Of a stretch of 64,000 nucleotides of DNA, positions 22,347 to 35,200 are shown piece after piece (position 1 is the first letter of the stretch; the number at the start of each line of letters is the position of its first letter). The stretch is from Escallonia rubra (taxonomy: Eukaryota > Streptophyta > Magnoliopsida > Escalloniales > Escalloniaceae). The notes beneath the pieces were generated by a model, which saw nothing but the letters and a program-made list of their open reading frames with translations, had not been told where the DNA came from and did not search any database. The stretch lies in assembly GCA_033065855.1 (NCBI GenBank), contig JAVXUO010000069.1, positions 62,001-126,000 on the forward strand, given 5' to 3'. The translations under genes and the position numbers were made by a program.

Positions 22347-24600
22347 ATGGTGGGCACAAAGATTGATGTTGAGCCCTTCAATGGAAAAAATAATTTTAGT
22401 CTTTGGCAAAGTACTGCCAAAGATATTTTGGTGCAAAAAGGACTCATGAAAGCTTTATCCAGCAATAAGCCTGAACGAATAGATGAATGCTGATGATTGG
22501 AAGGAGTGTGAGGCACAGATTGTGAGTATAATCTGTTTGAGTTTCGCTCATGAGGTCAAATATAATGTGCTAAAGGAAACTTCTCCTTTAGCCATATAGA
22601 GGAAAATATTTACATGTCAAAGTCTTTGACAAAATTGATTGTATCTCAAGAAGCAGTTGTACTAGCTGCGGATGGACAACGCTTCAGGTATCAGAGATCA
22701 TCTGAATGCATTCAGTAAAATCACAACGGAGTTACTGAGTGGAGATCATGATCGATGAAGAAAATCTAGCCATTATTTTCTTTCATCACTTCGATCAGCC
22801 TATGAGACCTTCAGAACAACACTGCTCGTAGGAAAGGACACGCTCACAGTAGATGAGGTGACCATGACCCTTTTGGAGACAGATAGTCTCAAAGATTCAG
22901 AAGGTGGTTCACATGCAGATGGCCTTATTGTAAGAGCAAATCCAAAGTCCGATTCAAAGTGCAACAAGAACTAGCAACGAAACGAAGAAAACAAAATGGC
23001 AAGGACAAAGCTCGATCACAGTCACGTGCACGAGATGGTGCCATATGCCATTATTGCAAGGTGAAGGGCCACTACAAAAATCAGTGTGAAGAAATGAGAA
23101 AGGATTTGAGGGAACTACAAGCCAAGAAGAAACCCGCAAGCACCGATAGTGTTGTTAAAGAGAAATCAGATGAAGGTGAAGCAGGCCTTCTTTTATGTTC
23201 GGCACTAGTTTCGACATGTAACAATTCTTTGATCGATAGTTAGATTTTAGACTCTGCATTCTCATACCACATGACCCCAAATAAAAATTGATTTGATACC
23301 TATATGCCATGTGATGCTGGGAGTGTTTTAATGGGTAACAATGCTAGTTGTAAAGCCATTGGAATAGGCACCATGAAAGTTATGATGTTTGATGGAGTGG
23401 TCAGAACTTTAACTGAAGTACGACACATTCATGAACTAAGAAAGAGCCTAATTTCTATGGGAGCATTAGATTCGTTGGGTTGTGGATTTTCTGTTCAAGG
23501 TGGAGTTCTAAAAGTCACCAAAGGCGTTCTGATCATTATGAAAGGTTAGAAACTGGGTAACTTGTATAGAATGGTTAGTAACACTATTACAGGTGGAGTA
23601 ACAGTTACTACTCTTGCAGAATCCAATAGTGATAATACTACTTTATGACATTTGAGGCTTGGGCACATAAATGAACGAGGCATGTCAGCACTTCATCAAA
23701 GAAATTTGTTGAAAAGTATAAAACCATGTAAGTTGGATTTTTGCGAGTATTGTGTATGGGAAACAACACAGAATAAGTTTTAAGACTGCAGCATCTCATA
23801 CCAGCAAGGGTGTTCTAGAGTACATAAATTCAGATGTTTAGAGCCTTCTCCAGTTTCTTCATAAGGTGGCGCATGCTACTTTGTCACTTTTATGGATGAC
23901 TAATCCAGGAAGGTATGACTTTATTTTATGAAGCATAAATCTGAAGTATTTAGCATTTTCAAGCAGTGGAAAGCACAGGTTGAAAATCAGACAGGCCAAA
24001 AGTTAAAGTACTTTAGAACTGACAATGGCATGGAATACAAAGATATAAAATTCTTGGAGTTTTGTAAGCGAGAAGGCATCAGCGGTCACTTCACAATTAA
24101 AAGAGCTCCATAGCAAAATGGAGTTGCCAAGAGAATGAACATAACTCTACTGGAAAGAGTTAGATGCATGAGGTTACATGCAAATTTGCCGAAGAGTTTT
24201 TGGGTTGAGGCAGTTAACATTTCTTGTTATATCATCAATAGATCTCTACAGTAGCACTTGATGGAAAGGTACCTGAAGAGGTTTGGAAAGGTAAACTAGT
24301 TGACTTTTCTTTGTTAAGGATTTTCAATTGTCCCGCTTATGTCCATGTGCAGTACAAGGAGCATTCAAAATTGGATGCAAAATCAAGGAAGTGCACATTC
24401 CTTGGTTATGAAGCCGATTTTAAAGGTTACCGACTGTGGGATCAAGTTGCTAAGATGAGGATTGTAAGTTGCGACGTTGTCTTTGACGAATCCTTGATGA
24501 TGATGAAGCAAAATGCCGAGAAGTCTGAAGTGGTTCAAAATTGTGGTAAAACTATAGAGGTGGAAATAGATGACCATGGATCACAAGAAGTTGATCCAAC
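22347..24600 (+). pseudogene. copia gag, protease region and integrase remnants
   Basis: Gag starts at the ATG at 22347 (MVGTKIDVEPFNGKNNFSLW) but meets a stop within 50 codons. A CCHC zinc knuckle CHYCKVKGHYKNQC lies near 23045. The protease and pre-integrase region runs from about 23240 to 23760, with a GHINERGM zinc-finger start. The integrase core with RTDNGMEY and a broken QNGVAKR motif lies near 24010-24140. Several in-frame stops break the polyprotein. Confidence 0.88.
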
Positions 24601-24780
24601 AGTCCATGGAATACCCAATGCAGCACCATGACGAGCAGCAAAGTATAGCCAAAGGCAGAGAGAAACGTGCCAAAAAGGCTCTTAACCGGTATGGTTCCGA
24701 GGATATGGTTTCTTTTGCATTAGTGGCAGGCAGTGGAGATCGGTCTTGTTATAAAGAAGCAGTTCATGATCAAGACAGAA

Positions 24781-26920
24781 AAATGGATGGCATCCATGTT
24801 TGCAGAAATGGAATCACTGCATAAAAATACTACTTGGGAGTTGGTAGAACTGCCCAAGAAAGCAAAAGCAATTAGGGGGTGCAAGTGGGTGTTCAGATAG
24901 AAAGAAGCAGTTTCAGAAGAAAAAAAAAGGTGAAAAGTTTAAAGCAAAATTAATGGCAAAAGGGCACTCTAAAAAGGAAGGTATTGATAACAATGAGATT
25001 TTCTCACCAGTTGTAAAGCATACCTCTATTCAAGTTATTTTGTCTATTGTGGCTATGTTTGACTTGGAACTGGAACAATTAGATGTGAAAATGCTTTCCT
25101 CCATGTAGATTTGGAAGAACTTATTTACATGCAGCAGTCTGAGGGGTTCATATAACTCGGCAAAGAGAACTATATTTGCAAGTTGAGAAAATTGTTTTAC
25201 GGTCTTAAGCAATCTCCTCAACAATGGTACAAGCGCTGACTCATTTATGATAGCACAAGGATATACTCGTCATGAGCAGGGGCGGACCACCCACCTGACC
25301 GGTGGGGGGCCATGGCACCCCCCATTTTTTGGAAATTTTCTTTTTGATAATATAGATAGTGCATAAATATATTTACATAAATCACAAAAATGCAGTTATA
25401 ATAATTAATTAAGATTTTATTTTGTTGTGTTGTTTACTCTTTGTGCCACCGGTCATCATATATTTGTCTTTTTCATTTCTTTGTTCGATCTTCACTCTTC
25501 AAAATTTTAAAATTAAAAACTGCATATTACAAAACAAAACAAAAAAAGGAAAGAAAGAAAGAAAGAAAATATTAGGTCAAGATTAGTGCTTTTTTTTAAT
25601 AGTTTAAATTTTTATACATATGTTAACTTATATGATACTATTGTACTCAGACGATTGATAAGAACATTAGTAAATTCTTTCATGTAAGTTTAGTAATTTG
25701 TTATTACTAATCTTATCAAGTTAAATAAATCACTTTGAATAGTAAATTTATATGATTAGCAGTCAAATTGAACATGTATTTTGTATATACTTATGCTCAT
25801 TACATTATGTTTCTGATTTGTCATGTTTTATGTAAACTTGAACCTTTTAAAATTCTTTTAAGTGAGCCATTAATTTTTTTTCCCCACTTTTTGACCCCCC
25901 GCGATTAGACTTTCTAGATCCGCCCCTGGTCATTAGTATGATTGTTATATTTATTTGAAAGCACTTGTCGATGGATCACATATATTTTTGACATTATACG
26001 TTGATGACATGTTAATTGCTCCAAATAGTAAATCAAAAATTTGTTCAACTGAAGGCACTGTTGAGTGCTGAATTTGAGATGAAGGATCTTAGAGCTGCTA
26101 AGAAGATCCTCGATATGGAGATCTCTAGAGATCGACAGTCTAAGAAGTTGTGGATAACTCAAAAAATATATTCAGAAAGTGCTTGAGAGGTTTAGCATGT
26201 GAACCTAAACCAGTGAGCACACCGTTGGCTGCCCATTTTAAGTTATCTGCACAGCTAAGTTCTAGTACACGGGACGAGGTGGAGCTTATGTCAAAAGTTC
26301 CATATGCAAATGCAGTTGGATGTCTTATGTATGCTATGATTTTACGAGGTCTGACATCTCTCTGGCTGTTAGTGTTGTTAGCAGGTAAATAGCAAATCCA
26401 GGTAAAGAGCATTGGAATGCTGTGAAGTGGATTTTTTGATACCTCGCAGGCAGACTTGATTGTGGTACCATGTTTGACTAGAATGGTGCTTCAGATTAGG
26501 TTGTTGGTTTTGTTGATTCAGACTATGCAGGGGATCTTGATTCAAGAAGGTCCACGATTGGTTACGTGTTCACTTTTTATGGTGGACCCATTTGTTGGAG
26601 GTCAGTATTACAGTCTACATCAGCATTATCTACAACAAAAGCAGAGTACATGGCAGTGACAGAGGTATCAAAAGAATCTTTACAATAGTTTTAAGCAAGG
26701 CGGTATCCTTTTGCATTGCGACAGTCAAAGCGCAACTCACTTGGCAAAGAACGAAGTATATAATGCAAGGACCAAACACATTGATGTGCGATATTATCGG
26801 ATCAGGGAGTAGATAAATTCTGGAGAAATAAATTTGTCCAAGATCCACACCAACGAAAACACAGTCGACATGCTGACGAAGCCAGTGACAACAAGCAAGT
26901 TCAAGCATTTGCTCGGACTT
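24781..26920 (+). pseudogene. copia reverse transcriptase and RNase H remnants
   Basis: RT begins near 24800 (WMASMFAEMESLHKNTTWEL in mixed frames), passes LDVK-AFL-like sequence at 25085 and YGLKQSPQQWYK near 25200, and is split by the insertion 25277-25928. It resumes with LYVDDMLIA near 25995, where the catalytic YVDD is kept. The RNase H region follows (YANAVGCLMYAM near 26305; DSQSATHLAKNE-like sequence near 26715). Stops and frameshifts are frequent. Confidence 0.88.
25277..25928. mobile_element. non-autonomous hAT-like element
   Basis: Ends are CAGGGGCGGAcC and, inverted, CAGGGGCGGATC. Flanks are gtcatgag (25269-25276) and gtcattag (25929-25936), an 8-bp duplication with one change, as made by hAT transposases. 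The 652-bp body is AT-rich and has no ORF. It interrupts the copia reverse transcriptase, so it is younger than the copia insertion. Confidence 0.85.
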
Positions 26921-27921
26921 GATCATTCTTCTACGTTGCTAAGATTGACTGGTCATCCCAGGGCGTGGGGATGGACATCGTTACAGATGTCTATATGAAG
27001 GTTATCATCTCTGGTGATCTTTATATGGCGTGCAAAAAGTCGAGGTGGAGATTGTTGTGTTTATGACTTCTTTGCCACCAACCATTAGCCACCAAAAGAA
27101 TAGTATTCAACATGTTAAGATTGTTGAATTGTTGACACCACATTGTTGTTGGCATGGGAAACCAACCAACAACACTATAGCAAAAATTGCTATGGACTTT
27201 TGGAGTCAAAATTAGTATAGATTTGGCGACAAACCTAACACATATGTGCAATTAGAAAGTGCCTATAAATAAGGCATTTCATCTATTACCAAGATCATCC
27301 CAAAGTGAGTGAGCAAGAGAGAGTTTGAGTAACATCCTTCTTCATTGAGAGATAATATTGAGTGGGGTGTACAAGTGGTATCCAGTTGGATAAGAGTCTC
27401 GAATTTTTGGAATTAAACTCTTGAGCGTTCTCTTGTACTTGTCTCGATATTCTCATACTACAAAGAAGTTTGCACGCCATGTGGAGGTAGGCACATTATA
27501 GCCGAATCACGTTAAATCTTGTGTCCATATATTTTTGCTCTATCCTTTTATGTTGTAGTTCTCGTAATTATTCTTTTTTATTACATACCAATGTTTCCGT
27601 TGCATCTGCTTGAGCGATACTAACATAAAGTGTACTAATCTTCTCCTTATATAGCTTGCACTGATTGGTCCAGGCGTTATATGAATAATGTCTCGTAGCG
27701 AAAATTCATCAGGAAGTTGCCAATATCATATGTCAAACTTTCATATAACTACAACATGCCAGACATCTGAAGCTAATAATTCCATTGTTGTCCTTGTCAC
27801 AAGTTTCAAATTATTTATTGTCTTCGACAATAATTACAAGTTGCTGAATACAGATCACTGGGTAAAAAAGAAAAACAAAACTGCAAGTGATAAAATACCA
27901 TGAGGAGATGTTTTTCTTCCA

Positions 27922-30900
27922 TTACAACATCCATCCAGGAATGAATCCATTAGCATCATGGGAAGGTTCAGCAAGATTCACATTATTTGAACCCGGGTTG
28001 TATCTGTATCCAGTCAAATGGAAAACAAAGATGATTGAAACCAGGCAACTGTATAGAATGTACTTCCTTCGCCCCTAAAGTCGAGGTTACTTTAATCAGT
28101 AATAACTTTATAGACAATTTACTGGTTACTTTTATCTGTAAATTACTATCTGCTTTTCAACTTTCAAGGACATGCTAGGAAGGAAGAAGGCTTCCTTTTG
28201 AATGATGGAGGGTGTATATATATTTTTTTCTTGGCTAGTGTAGAAGCAAGAAGCATACCTCATTTGCAGAGTTGAGCTCAACCCTAAAGCCTGAAAAAGC
28301 CCCTCTGATTGAGCAGGGAGGTGGTCATAGGGAATGGTTTGTCCTCCAGCCTCCCATGATAGTCGACGAGGAATTGCAGCTACATTTTCTTCCAACTAAG
28401 AAATGAAAATTATTTCATAGATTAGATTGATAATCTAGCAGTACTTACAGAACAAAAAGGGATTTGGATACAATGTGACTAAGAGTGCAAGTAACATTAG
28501 AGAAAAAGTTCTCACTTTCAAACTGATTCGTCTGAACAGGATTTTCAAATTTTAGGGTGCCTTTTGAAAGGGTAGTTACGACGAGGGAGCGTCAGTTTGC
28601 GTTGGACAATTTACAGAATAGAAAACAAACTCCGATTAACTTTGAAATCAGTACCTTCCTTCTTAGGGTATTGTTAGCTTCAGCTAGCATTTGCTCCTGC
28701 AAGAATAGGCAAGTAGATATCGCATAAGTTTCAACATGAAAGAAAATCATTTAACGTATATTTCTACACATACCCTGCTTTGAAGGTCAGCAAGCTGATC
28801 CAGCATAAATTGAGTCTGAAATGCAAATTATAGAGTATGAATGAGATGAAAACTTCTAAAACTAAGGGAAACCATGCTTGGAGAAACCCCATATAACACA
28901 ATCCACTTATAAGAAAACAATATACAAGCACAATTTTAGGGGAGGGGAGTGGAGTGTCGGTTTGGAAGTTAACCCTACCAAATCAAGAAGTTCCCATCCC
29001 AAATGCTAATCTTTTCGACTCTTACCGAGGTGCTCATCATAACTAAGGGTCACCACACTGGACTTTGGATTTCTAAAGTTTGCAATACAAGGTGTAATGT
29101 CCAAAAAGAATAACTCATTTTCATTAAGTGGTTAGGGAGATCTAGGGTCTCAAAGTATGAAATTAAACAAGAAAGCCTAAGAGTTGAAATGTGGATTACA
29201 ACATTGCTTGGGAAGTGAAATTAAATGTTGTGGTATATAAGTGGTCATAAATTATGTTACATTTTTCAATTTCTAGTGACGCGCATTAACACGTTCTATT
29301 TAGATTCAAATGACACCTCTTCATGGTGTGTTTCACTAATTAGGCCATGTTTGTTTCACGGAAAACGCTTTTCCGAAATATGCTTTCTTGAAAACAGCCA
29401 TTCCTAAAAATATTTTCATAAATTTCATTTTTTGCTGTTTAGACATTGATAGAAAATGATAAAATCTATACCAAACAAAGATATTCTTTCTACTGTTTTC
29501 GTTGTTTGGGCGCCTGTGTGTGCTGGGGGGGGGGGGGGGGGGGGGGTGGGGGGAAAATGACTTACCAAGTTTTAATCTGTAAATGGTTTTTTGATATTTT
29601 GTTCTTCGAAATAAGTGTAATTGAAAATCATTCTTTGTTGAAAAATCTTATCGCCGCACCAAACACTAAAAAATGTGAAAAACCTTTTCCAAAAATAATT
29701 TTCGTGAAACAAACAGGGCCTTAAGAGTCATTAAATGGCTATAGATTTCCCTAATCCAAAATTTTATTCTCTCCATCGGGTGATCACTCGTAATAATCAT
29801 CACAAAGTCGGCTGTTTTATCTATCTTTAGAAGTGCATTAACAACTTGTGCCACTTCCTTACTATGGAACCTAGCCTAATTGAACATGCAATCTTCAAGG
29901 TATCATCTTCCATCGACACTACATGTTTGCCTTTGAATCCATTCAGAAGCATTAGATATGGATCACTCAAGGATGTTAGAGATCACTTCAGATATATTCA
30001 ACCTTTAGTTTGATTCTAGCAACCACGCAATAACTACGAAGCTTATTGTGATAACATAGCTAGGAATCTCTATGGGGTAACTCGATGCTTTCACTTGTTT
30101 ACCAGTCTTGCTTAGGTTTGATCGTTAAAAGGAGATAGTAACTTAACTCTGACTTGGGCTACTCTGATTGAAGTAACATGTACTAAACAAAAGCCAAATG
30201 CCAAGAAGAAGAAAAAAAAAGCATTAAGGTCTAACTCTACTAGAGCAAACTTCTCAGAAAAGATGTGGATCAGTCCGAACTTTCATGGGTTTTACACTAT
30301 TAGGACATTGTAAACTGACTGAGAAAATGTTCTTAGAAGTTGAAGTATCTAGAGGAACCATATGACATGATTTATGTCAATTACCATCTTCATCCTATCT
30401 CAAGCAAAACAACTGATGCGCATGCCTCACGAGGCATGGTGAGGCATTGTGTCAATTACCAACTTTTAGTAGCAATATCATCGTTGAAGTTGCATCCATA
30501 GTTCTACAGAAAAAGTTAGATGATCTCATTGATCGGAAAGAGAGTTCGATATTTGAACGAGGCAGTTGCCTGAACATGCACACACTAACTTTGCATGGAG
30601 TGGGGGCTTGCGGAAAAAAGCCAGTCTTGAGCTATGACCATCCTAACCAAATTGTCTTTGAACGGTACGAATCGGTGAGAATGAAGTAATACAACCTTCA
30701 AAACTATAGCTTACTTTATTATTAGTGAAAGACACGGTTGCATAAATATATAGCATGTACTAATCAACGAGTTTGATTTATGACCTTTGTTGATCTGATT
30801 TGCCTCAAGGAAATCTCCAGTTGGTGCTCAAGCTGATCAAGTTCTTTCGTGTTTAGGGGGCCCAAGTCTTCCCCAAGCATGTTCCTACAAGATCAAGGAT

Positions 30901-33900
30901 CATTATTCCACGTGACCGTCTTTGTCAGTGATCCTTCAAAAATCAATGTTACCTCTGAGAGCGTTGCAGAACCTCGACTCTTGCCTTTAGCCTCAAGTAT
31001 TCATGGTGCATGTCCTGCTTGAGACATTGATAACCATTCAACAATGTCGCAAGTTCATTTTAATGAAAAAGAGTTGCCCTTTTTAAAGTTTGCAAAGTTA
31101 TGCAGCTATGTGGAGGCACAAGAGAGTACGTTGAGCTACCTGGTCTTCCCTGACTGGTTGGCTGGCATTCAGTGAACCATAACTGCATTTGTGGTATTTT
31201 TCAATTGTTTGCAGCATGCTACCATGTATGTAAACAAAAAATCATGGTGAGAACTTTTCCAGGTGAAGTAGATTAGCGAACAGTAAGAATATAAACAATT
31301 AGAATAATCATGCCTACATTCCTTTTCTTTTCTTTTTGAGAGGACACATTTCTTGGTAAACAAAATCTTGATTCAGCATGCAAATAACCCTAGATGTTCC
31401 ACGCTAGAAAGCAGTAGAAGATGGCAGGGGCAATATGAAAGACCTCATAATTTAGCAGCTTCCTAATAAAAGTATGTTCAAGTGATCACACAATTGAAAA
31501 TTTTAAAAGCGTCTGCATTGATGTCATTAGTTGTATTGAGCAACCATCTGTAGCTACATAGTAATTGTAGTCTCTTGCTTCAAACCTTGGTACGACCCGG
31601 GTTGCTGGCCAAGCATATAAAGGGTTATATGGCTAGACTTTTCTTCTTCGGATTACCCTTTCTAATTTAAGAGGTTCTATATATAACGGATGATAATAAA
31701 TTTTAGAAGATGTATTAAGATTTTGCTCACGCAATAATAACTTAGTTAACCCTAATTTCGCTGTACTTAAAACTTTATTTCCCTATCTTATAGTTTGCCT
31801 CGTTGAGCAGAAAAAGACGACTACTAGGGTTACACAAGCAGAACACCACCTGACGAGCACCCAATAAATATGCAGATATCTATAAATCAGAACACATGCA
31901 TAGATACCCAGAAAAGTTATTCTTCAACACTGCTTTTATTTCTTGCATATCTTCTCAAACCGTACTCAATTCGGCAAATTTTTTATTTCAACTTCTTACT
32001 TTTGCAACTTAGTTCTGGCCTATCCACGGAGGCTAGGCTCTTGGTCATGGACTAACAAGTAACTATTCTTCTTCGAACTGTTAACACACGCAAACGCACA
32101 CATGCATAAACACACACACAAAGAGAGAGAAAGAGAGATACTTCTATATGTACATCTATAATCCCCATATACATGTATAGGTACTGTGGCAAAGTATCTT
32201 GTTGCTAGAAAGGTTACTTTTGATGCCAAACGTACATTATACATTAATTGTAAGATTTTTTTTTTATGTTCCCCAAGGGCACGATATATTTGCCTAGCAA
32301 AGTCTTGACAATAGATCGAGAAATATTTGTGAGATATTCTTGGCAACAGCCTTTGTGCAATGCATGCAACTATAAAGCTACTTTTAGTAGCATCTTATGA
32401 TCCTTATTTACGAAAGAAACCTAGCAAAAGCAAAACTAATGTGATGAATGTGTATTTAGTGTGCGGTAAAGGGGATGAAACTGCCATGCCAGCGCTGAGC
32501 AACATCTTAAAGTTATCTGAGCTGTTGTGGACTTGTCTGCTGTTGAATGGTGGCTGCGAGAAATGATTATGGTTTTAGACTCAAAGGCAACAGTCATTTC
32601 GTTATTGAGTGCATTGTTATTAAGAAAAACTAAAATGGCAGACTACAAAGTTTATGTCCAAGGCCACTGCCTACTCCCATCAGTTGCTGATGGGGTGTGT
32701 TTTGTTGATGAAAAGACTGTGTCGGGTGGTGTAGTTGATGGAGGAATTTTGTTGGGAGTTATCAATGATTTTCAAAGCCTCACTCAATCGTAGAGGTAGC
32801 GGAAATGAAACCAACTTTTGATGCTTACCTGTGGATACTATTTTCCAGAGAGATACCGGGAAGGTGGTTATGATCTTCGTGTCAGCTGTAGATGACTTCT
32901 CCCCCTACGGTACTCTGGTCGATTATATTGGGAGAAACCTTAAGTTGTAGATTGGAACTTTCAATCCTAAGAACTGGTAACAATGTAGTTCTTTGACTGC
33001 TTTCCAACATGCCAAAAGTGTTGCTGATCATTGTATCTTAGTTGGGCGAGACTCCTATTTATGCAATGTCTGCGGGTTATATGAAATCTACCTATCCCAT
33101 TCCACAAGAAGATAGCTATTCAGTATAACAAATACCAATCAATGGAAGGGTGAGCTATATAGGTAAAGCAACTGAGACTATTCAGAATGGTCTATGTACT
33201 CGTGGTCCAATTAAGAGGAGTTTGATTAAGAGTTGCAACAATACTTAGGTTCTGGACAAAGTCAGAAACTGTGGCTTAGAGAAATGAAGGAATGTTGTCA
33301 CTGTTGAATCCTCTGTGTTGAGTTTAGGTGGCTAACAAGTTAAGTGGCCGGAAGTAGCAGAGATAGGTTTAGTTGATGGTCCTATTGTGTTGTTTCGTAA
33401 TTACATAGTTTGGAATATGAAGTGCAAATTACTGGGCAAAAAAGGATGAGAGACTAGCACTTAAAATAAGAAATATGAAGCTTCCTCAAGGTTTAATGAG
33501 TTTGGCAAAAGCTAGAGTTAAGCTAAAGGTTCTACTGTACTTTGCAAGTAGAAGAAATTTATGTAGAAAGAACTAAGATAACCGAGCTCAGATGCTATCA
33601 ACTTTTTTAAAAAGTTAATTAATGCTTTCCTATGAGAATTTTCACATTATCTTTGCTACATTGATATGGATATTGATAACTGAGAAATCTCTTATTTTTC
33701 TACAAGTATAGTTTAATAATTTCTAATACAATAAGATTTCGATCACATTCTCTGCGAAGCACGTTCATCGATGCTTAGCACATACATATGTATCTACAAG
33801 CAAACATGACCCCGTAGACAAAAATATGCCAATTATTATGAGTTAATAACTTTTCATAGCCAAACAAATAATTTACTGGCATTGTTTGGTCGGTGCAGCT

Positions 33901-35020
33901 GGGGCTATGAAGAACATGAGCCAGTGTGTAAGGAGAATGATATGCGCATCGTGTTGTTAGTTTCATTCTCGAATAATTTAAGCTTTCGTGGGTACTAATT
34001 TGATGATCGAATAGTTTGATTGTGAACTTTTACTTTACGATTTTAGCTTTAAGGAAATCTTATGCAAGTAGTTAAGGCAACCAAAGGCAGTATAAGATAT
34101 TTGTCTGATTTTCAAAGGGTTTTGTAAAGATTTGCAGCTTAGGTACTCAAAGGCAGCATTCTTTTGTTTTCAGAAACAGGTTGTTTACCGACGTACAAAG
34201 TGCAGCAGCCTTACACTGCAAAAATACATCACATCTATGAAAATCAAATCTGAACAGTGTCGCAGGCATGAGGGAATATAATACTAATATACTCCATATT
34301 AAATTGGCAAACGATCAAGACCAAGTTGCACCAAGTTTCACAACAAATTACCACAGAAGGCCTCATCAGTATCACCGCAGGTCTAGTATAATTGTCAAAA
34401 CTAAATCAAATATGCATATCCACACCCAAAAGCACATCCTTAGTGTAATCTGATCAACATAAAAGAATGCAGGAAAAGATTGTGTAAGTTTTCTAACGCT
34501 TGAAAGGTAGCGGAGGGGTCAGCCCTCAAGAAAGAAATAGGACATAGGAACAGCATCATTTTCACATGGACATAAAAGGCAATCCACATCTATGCACCGA
34601 GAAGAGATCAAAACATGAAATGCACAGATCATTTTTACCAAACGAAAAATGAAAGCAAAAGAAAAAGAAGATCTTCGGTAATTAAATTGATCAGTACACA
34701 CAGATCTTTAGGCCATAGGTGTGTCTATGAGTGTGTTAGTGTGAGTGTGCAGGTGTGTTTGTAAGTGTGTGTGTGCAATATTCATACATGTACACAGGAA
34801 GAGAGAGGGGGTTCGCCATGGATCCAGATATGTACCTAGAGCTGCTACAGAACTCACAGAGCTTGCCACGACTGGAGAAGATGATGAGAGCAACCTCGGC
34901 ATCACAAAGAACAGACAGCTCATAAGCCTTCTTGAGAAGCCCATTTCTCCTCTTGGCAAATGTCACCTGCCTGTTGATTTTGTTCTCTATCCTCTTCAGT
35001 TCCACTCTCCCTCTACCCAT
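27922..35020 (-). CDS. SEP: SEPALLATA-type MADS-box transcription factor
   Basis: Eight exons join in frame: 35020-34836, 31218-31140, 31014-30953, 30884-30785, 28815-28774, 28696-28655, 28395-28259 and 28003-27922. Every intron is GT...AG. Exon lengths 185, 79, 62, 100, 42, 42, 137 and 82 give 242 codons plus TAA, and the small exons match the usual SEP pattern. Exon 1 holds the whole MADS DNA-binding domain ([20 protein letters not shown], ending [10 protein letters not shown]). Exons 2-6 hold the I region and K-box coiled coil ([40 protein letters not shown]). The C-terminus has [22 protein letters not shown] and NGFIPGWML, the SEP motifs of the SEP1/2/4 (LOFSEP) group. SEP proteins bridge floral MADS tetramers that bind CArG boxes and set floral organ and meristem identity. 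No stop or frameshift is seen. Cys replaces the common Tyr in GKLYEF. Intron 1 is 3.6 kb, often regulatory in this family. The exact SEP clade needs a tree. Confidence 0.95.
29343..29720. mobile_element. Tourist-like MITE in SEP intron 4
   Basis: Terminal inverted repeats GGCCATGTTTGTTTCACG and GGCCCTGTTTGTTTCACG bound 378 bp, flanked by TTA on both sides (29340-29342; 29721-29723). A 3-bp TTA duplication and such ends fit PIF/Harbinger-derived Tourist MITEs. Within it, 29525-29553 is a run of 22 G, one T and 6 G. It lies between SEP exons 4 and 5. Confidence 0.85.
31219..34835 (-). other. SEP intron 1 (3.6 kb)
   Basis: Donor AG|gtacat at 34835 and acceptor tggtag| at 31219. Open frames at 32360-32793 on the other strand resemble no family I know, so I do not call a nested gene. 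A (CA)n/(GA)n microsatellite lies at 32088-32142, and a TG-rich tract just inside the donor at 34730-34775. Large first introns of SEP genes often hold regulatory elements; none could be pinned here. Confidence 0.7.
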
Positions 35021-35200
35021 CTCTTTAATTGCTTTCTTCTTTTGCTATATCTCAAAAGAAGTAAGATAAAAAACTTGCCCTATCTCTCTCTCTCTCTCTC
35101 TCTCTATGATATGCTACTCTTGGTTAAGGGATGAACCAACTTTAGGTTTTTGAGGGTACCAAAAAGGGTTAAGTTTGTTATATAAAAAGAGAAATGGAAA
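35021..35200 (-). promoter_or_regulatory. SEP gene 5' leader and core promoter
   Basis: On the minus strand a TATATAAC box lies at about 35176-35184, some 160 bases ahead of the start codon. Between them, 35083-35105 is an uninterrupted (GA)n run, a typical target of GAGA-binding BPC proteins in plant MADS-box leaders. The transcription start is inferred to lie near 35150. Confidence 0.5.

Larger units (their letters stand above)
21723..27625 (+). mobile_element. Ty1/copia retrotransposon, complete but defective
   Basis: Direct LTRs 21723-22288 and 27053-27625 start TGTTGTGTTT and end TAACA and are visibly close in sequence. A 9-bp match, taaagtgta, flanks the element (21714-21722; 27626-27634); copia usually makes 5 bp. 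TGGGATCAAAGC just inside the 5' LTR (22291-22302) resembles the initiator-Met tRNA primer site. A purine tract (GAGGTGGAGA) precedes the 3' LTR. The coding order gag, protease region, integrase, RT, RNase H is that of copia. Many stops and frameshifts, plus a hAT-like insertion at 25277-25928, make it inactive. Confidence 0.93.

Noticed and set aside
32360-32793. Two overlapping plus-strand frames in SEP intron 1
   Set aside because: No recognised domain and no continuation up- or downstream, so I did not call a nested gene.
34745-35134. 129-residue plus-strand frame
   Set aside because: It is the antisense shadow of SEP exon 1 and its leader, with a CT-repeat tail.
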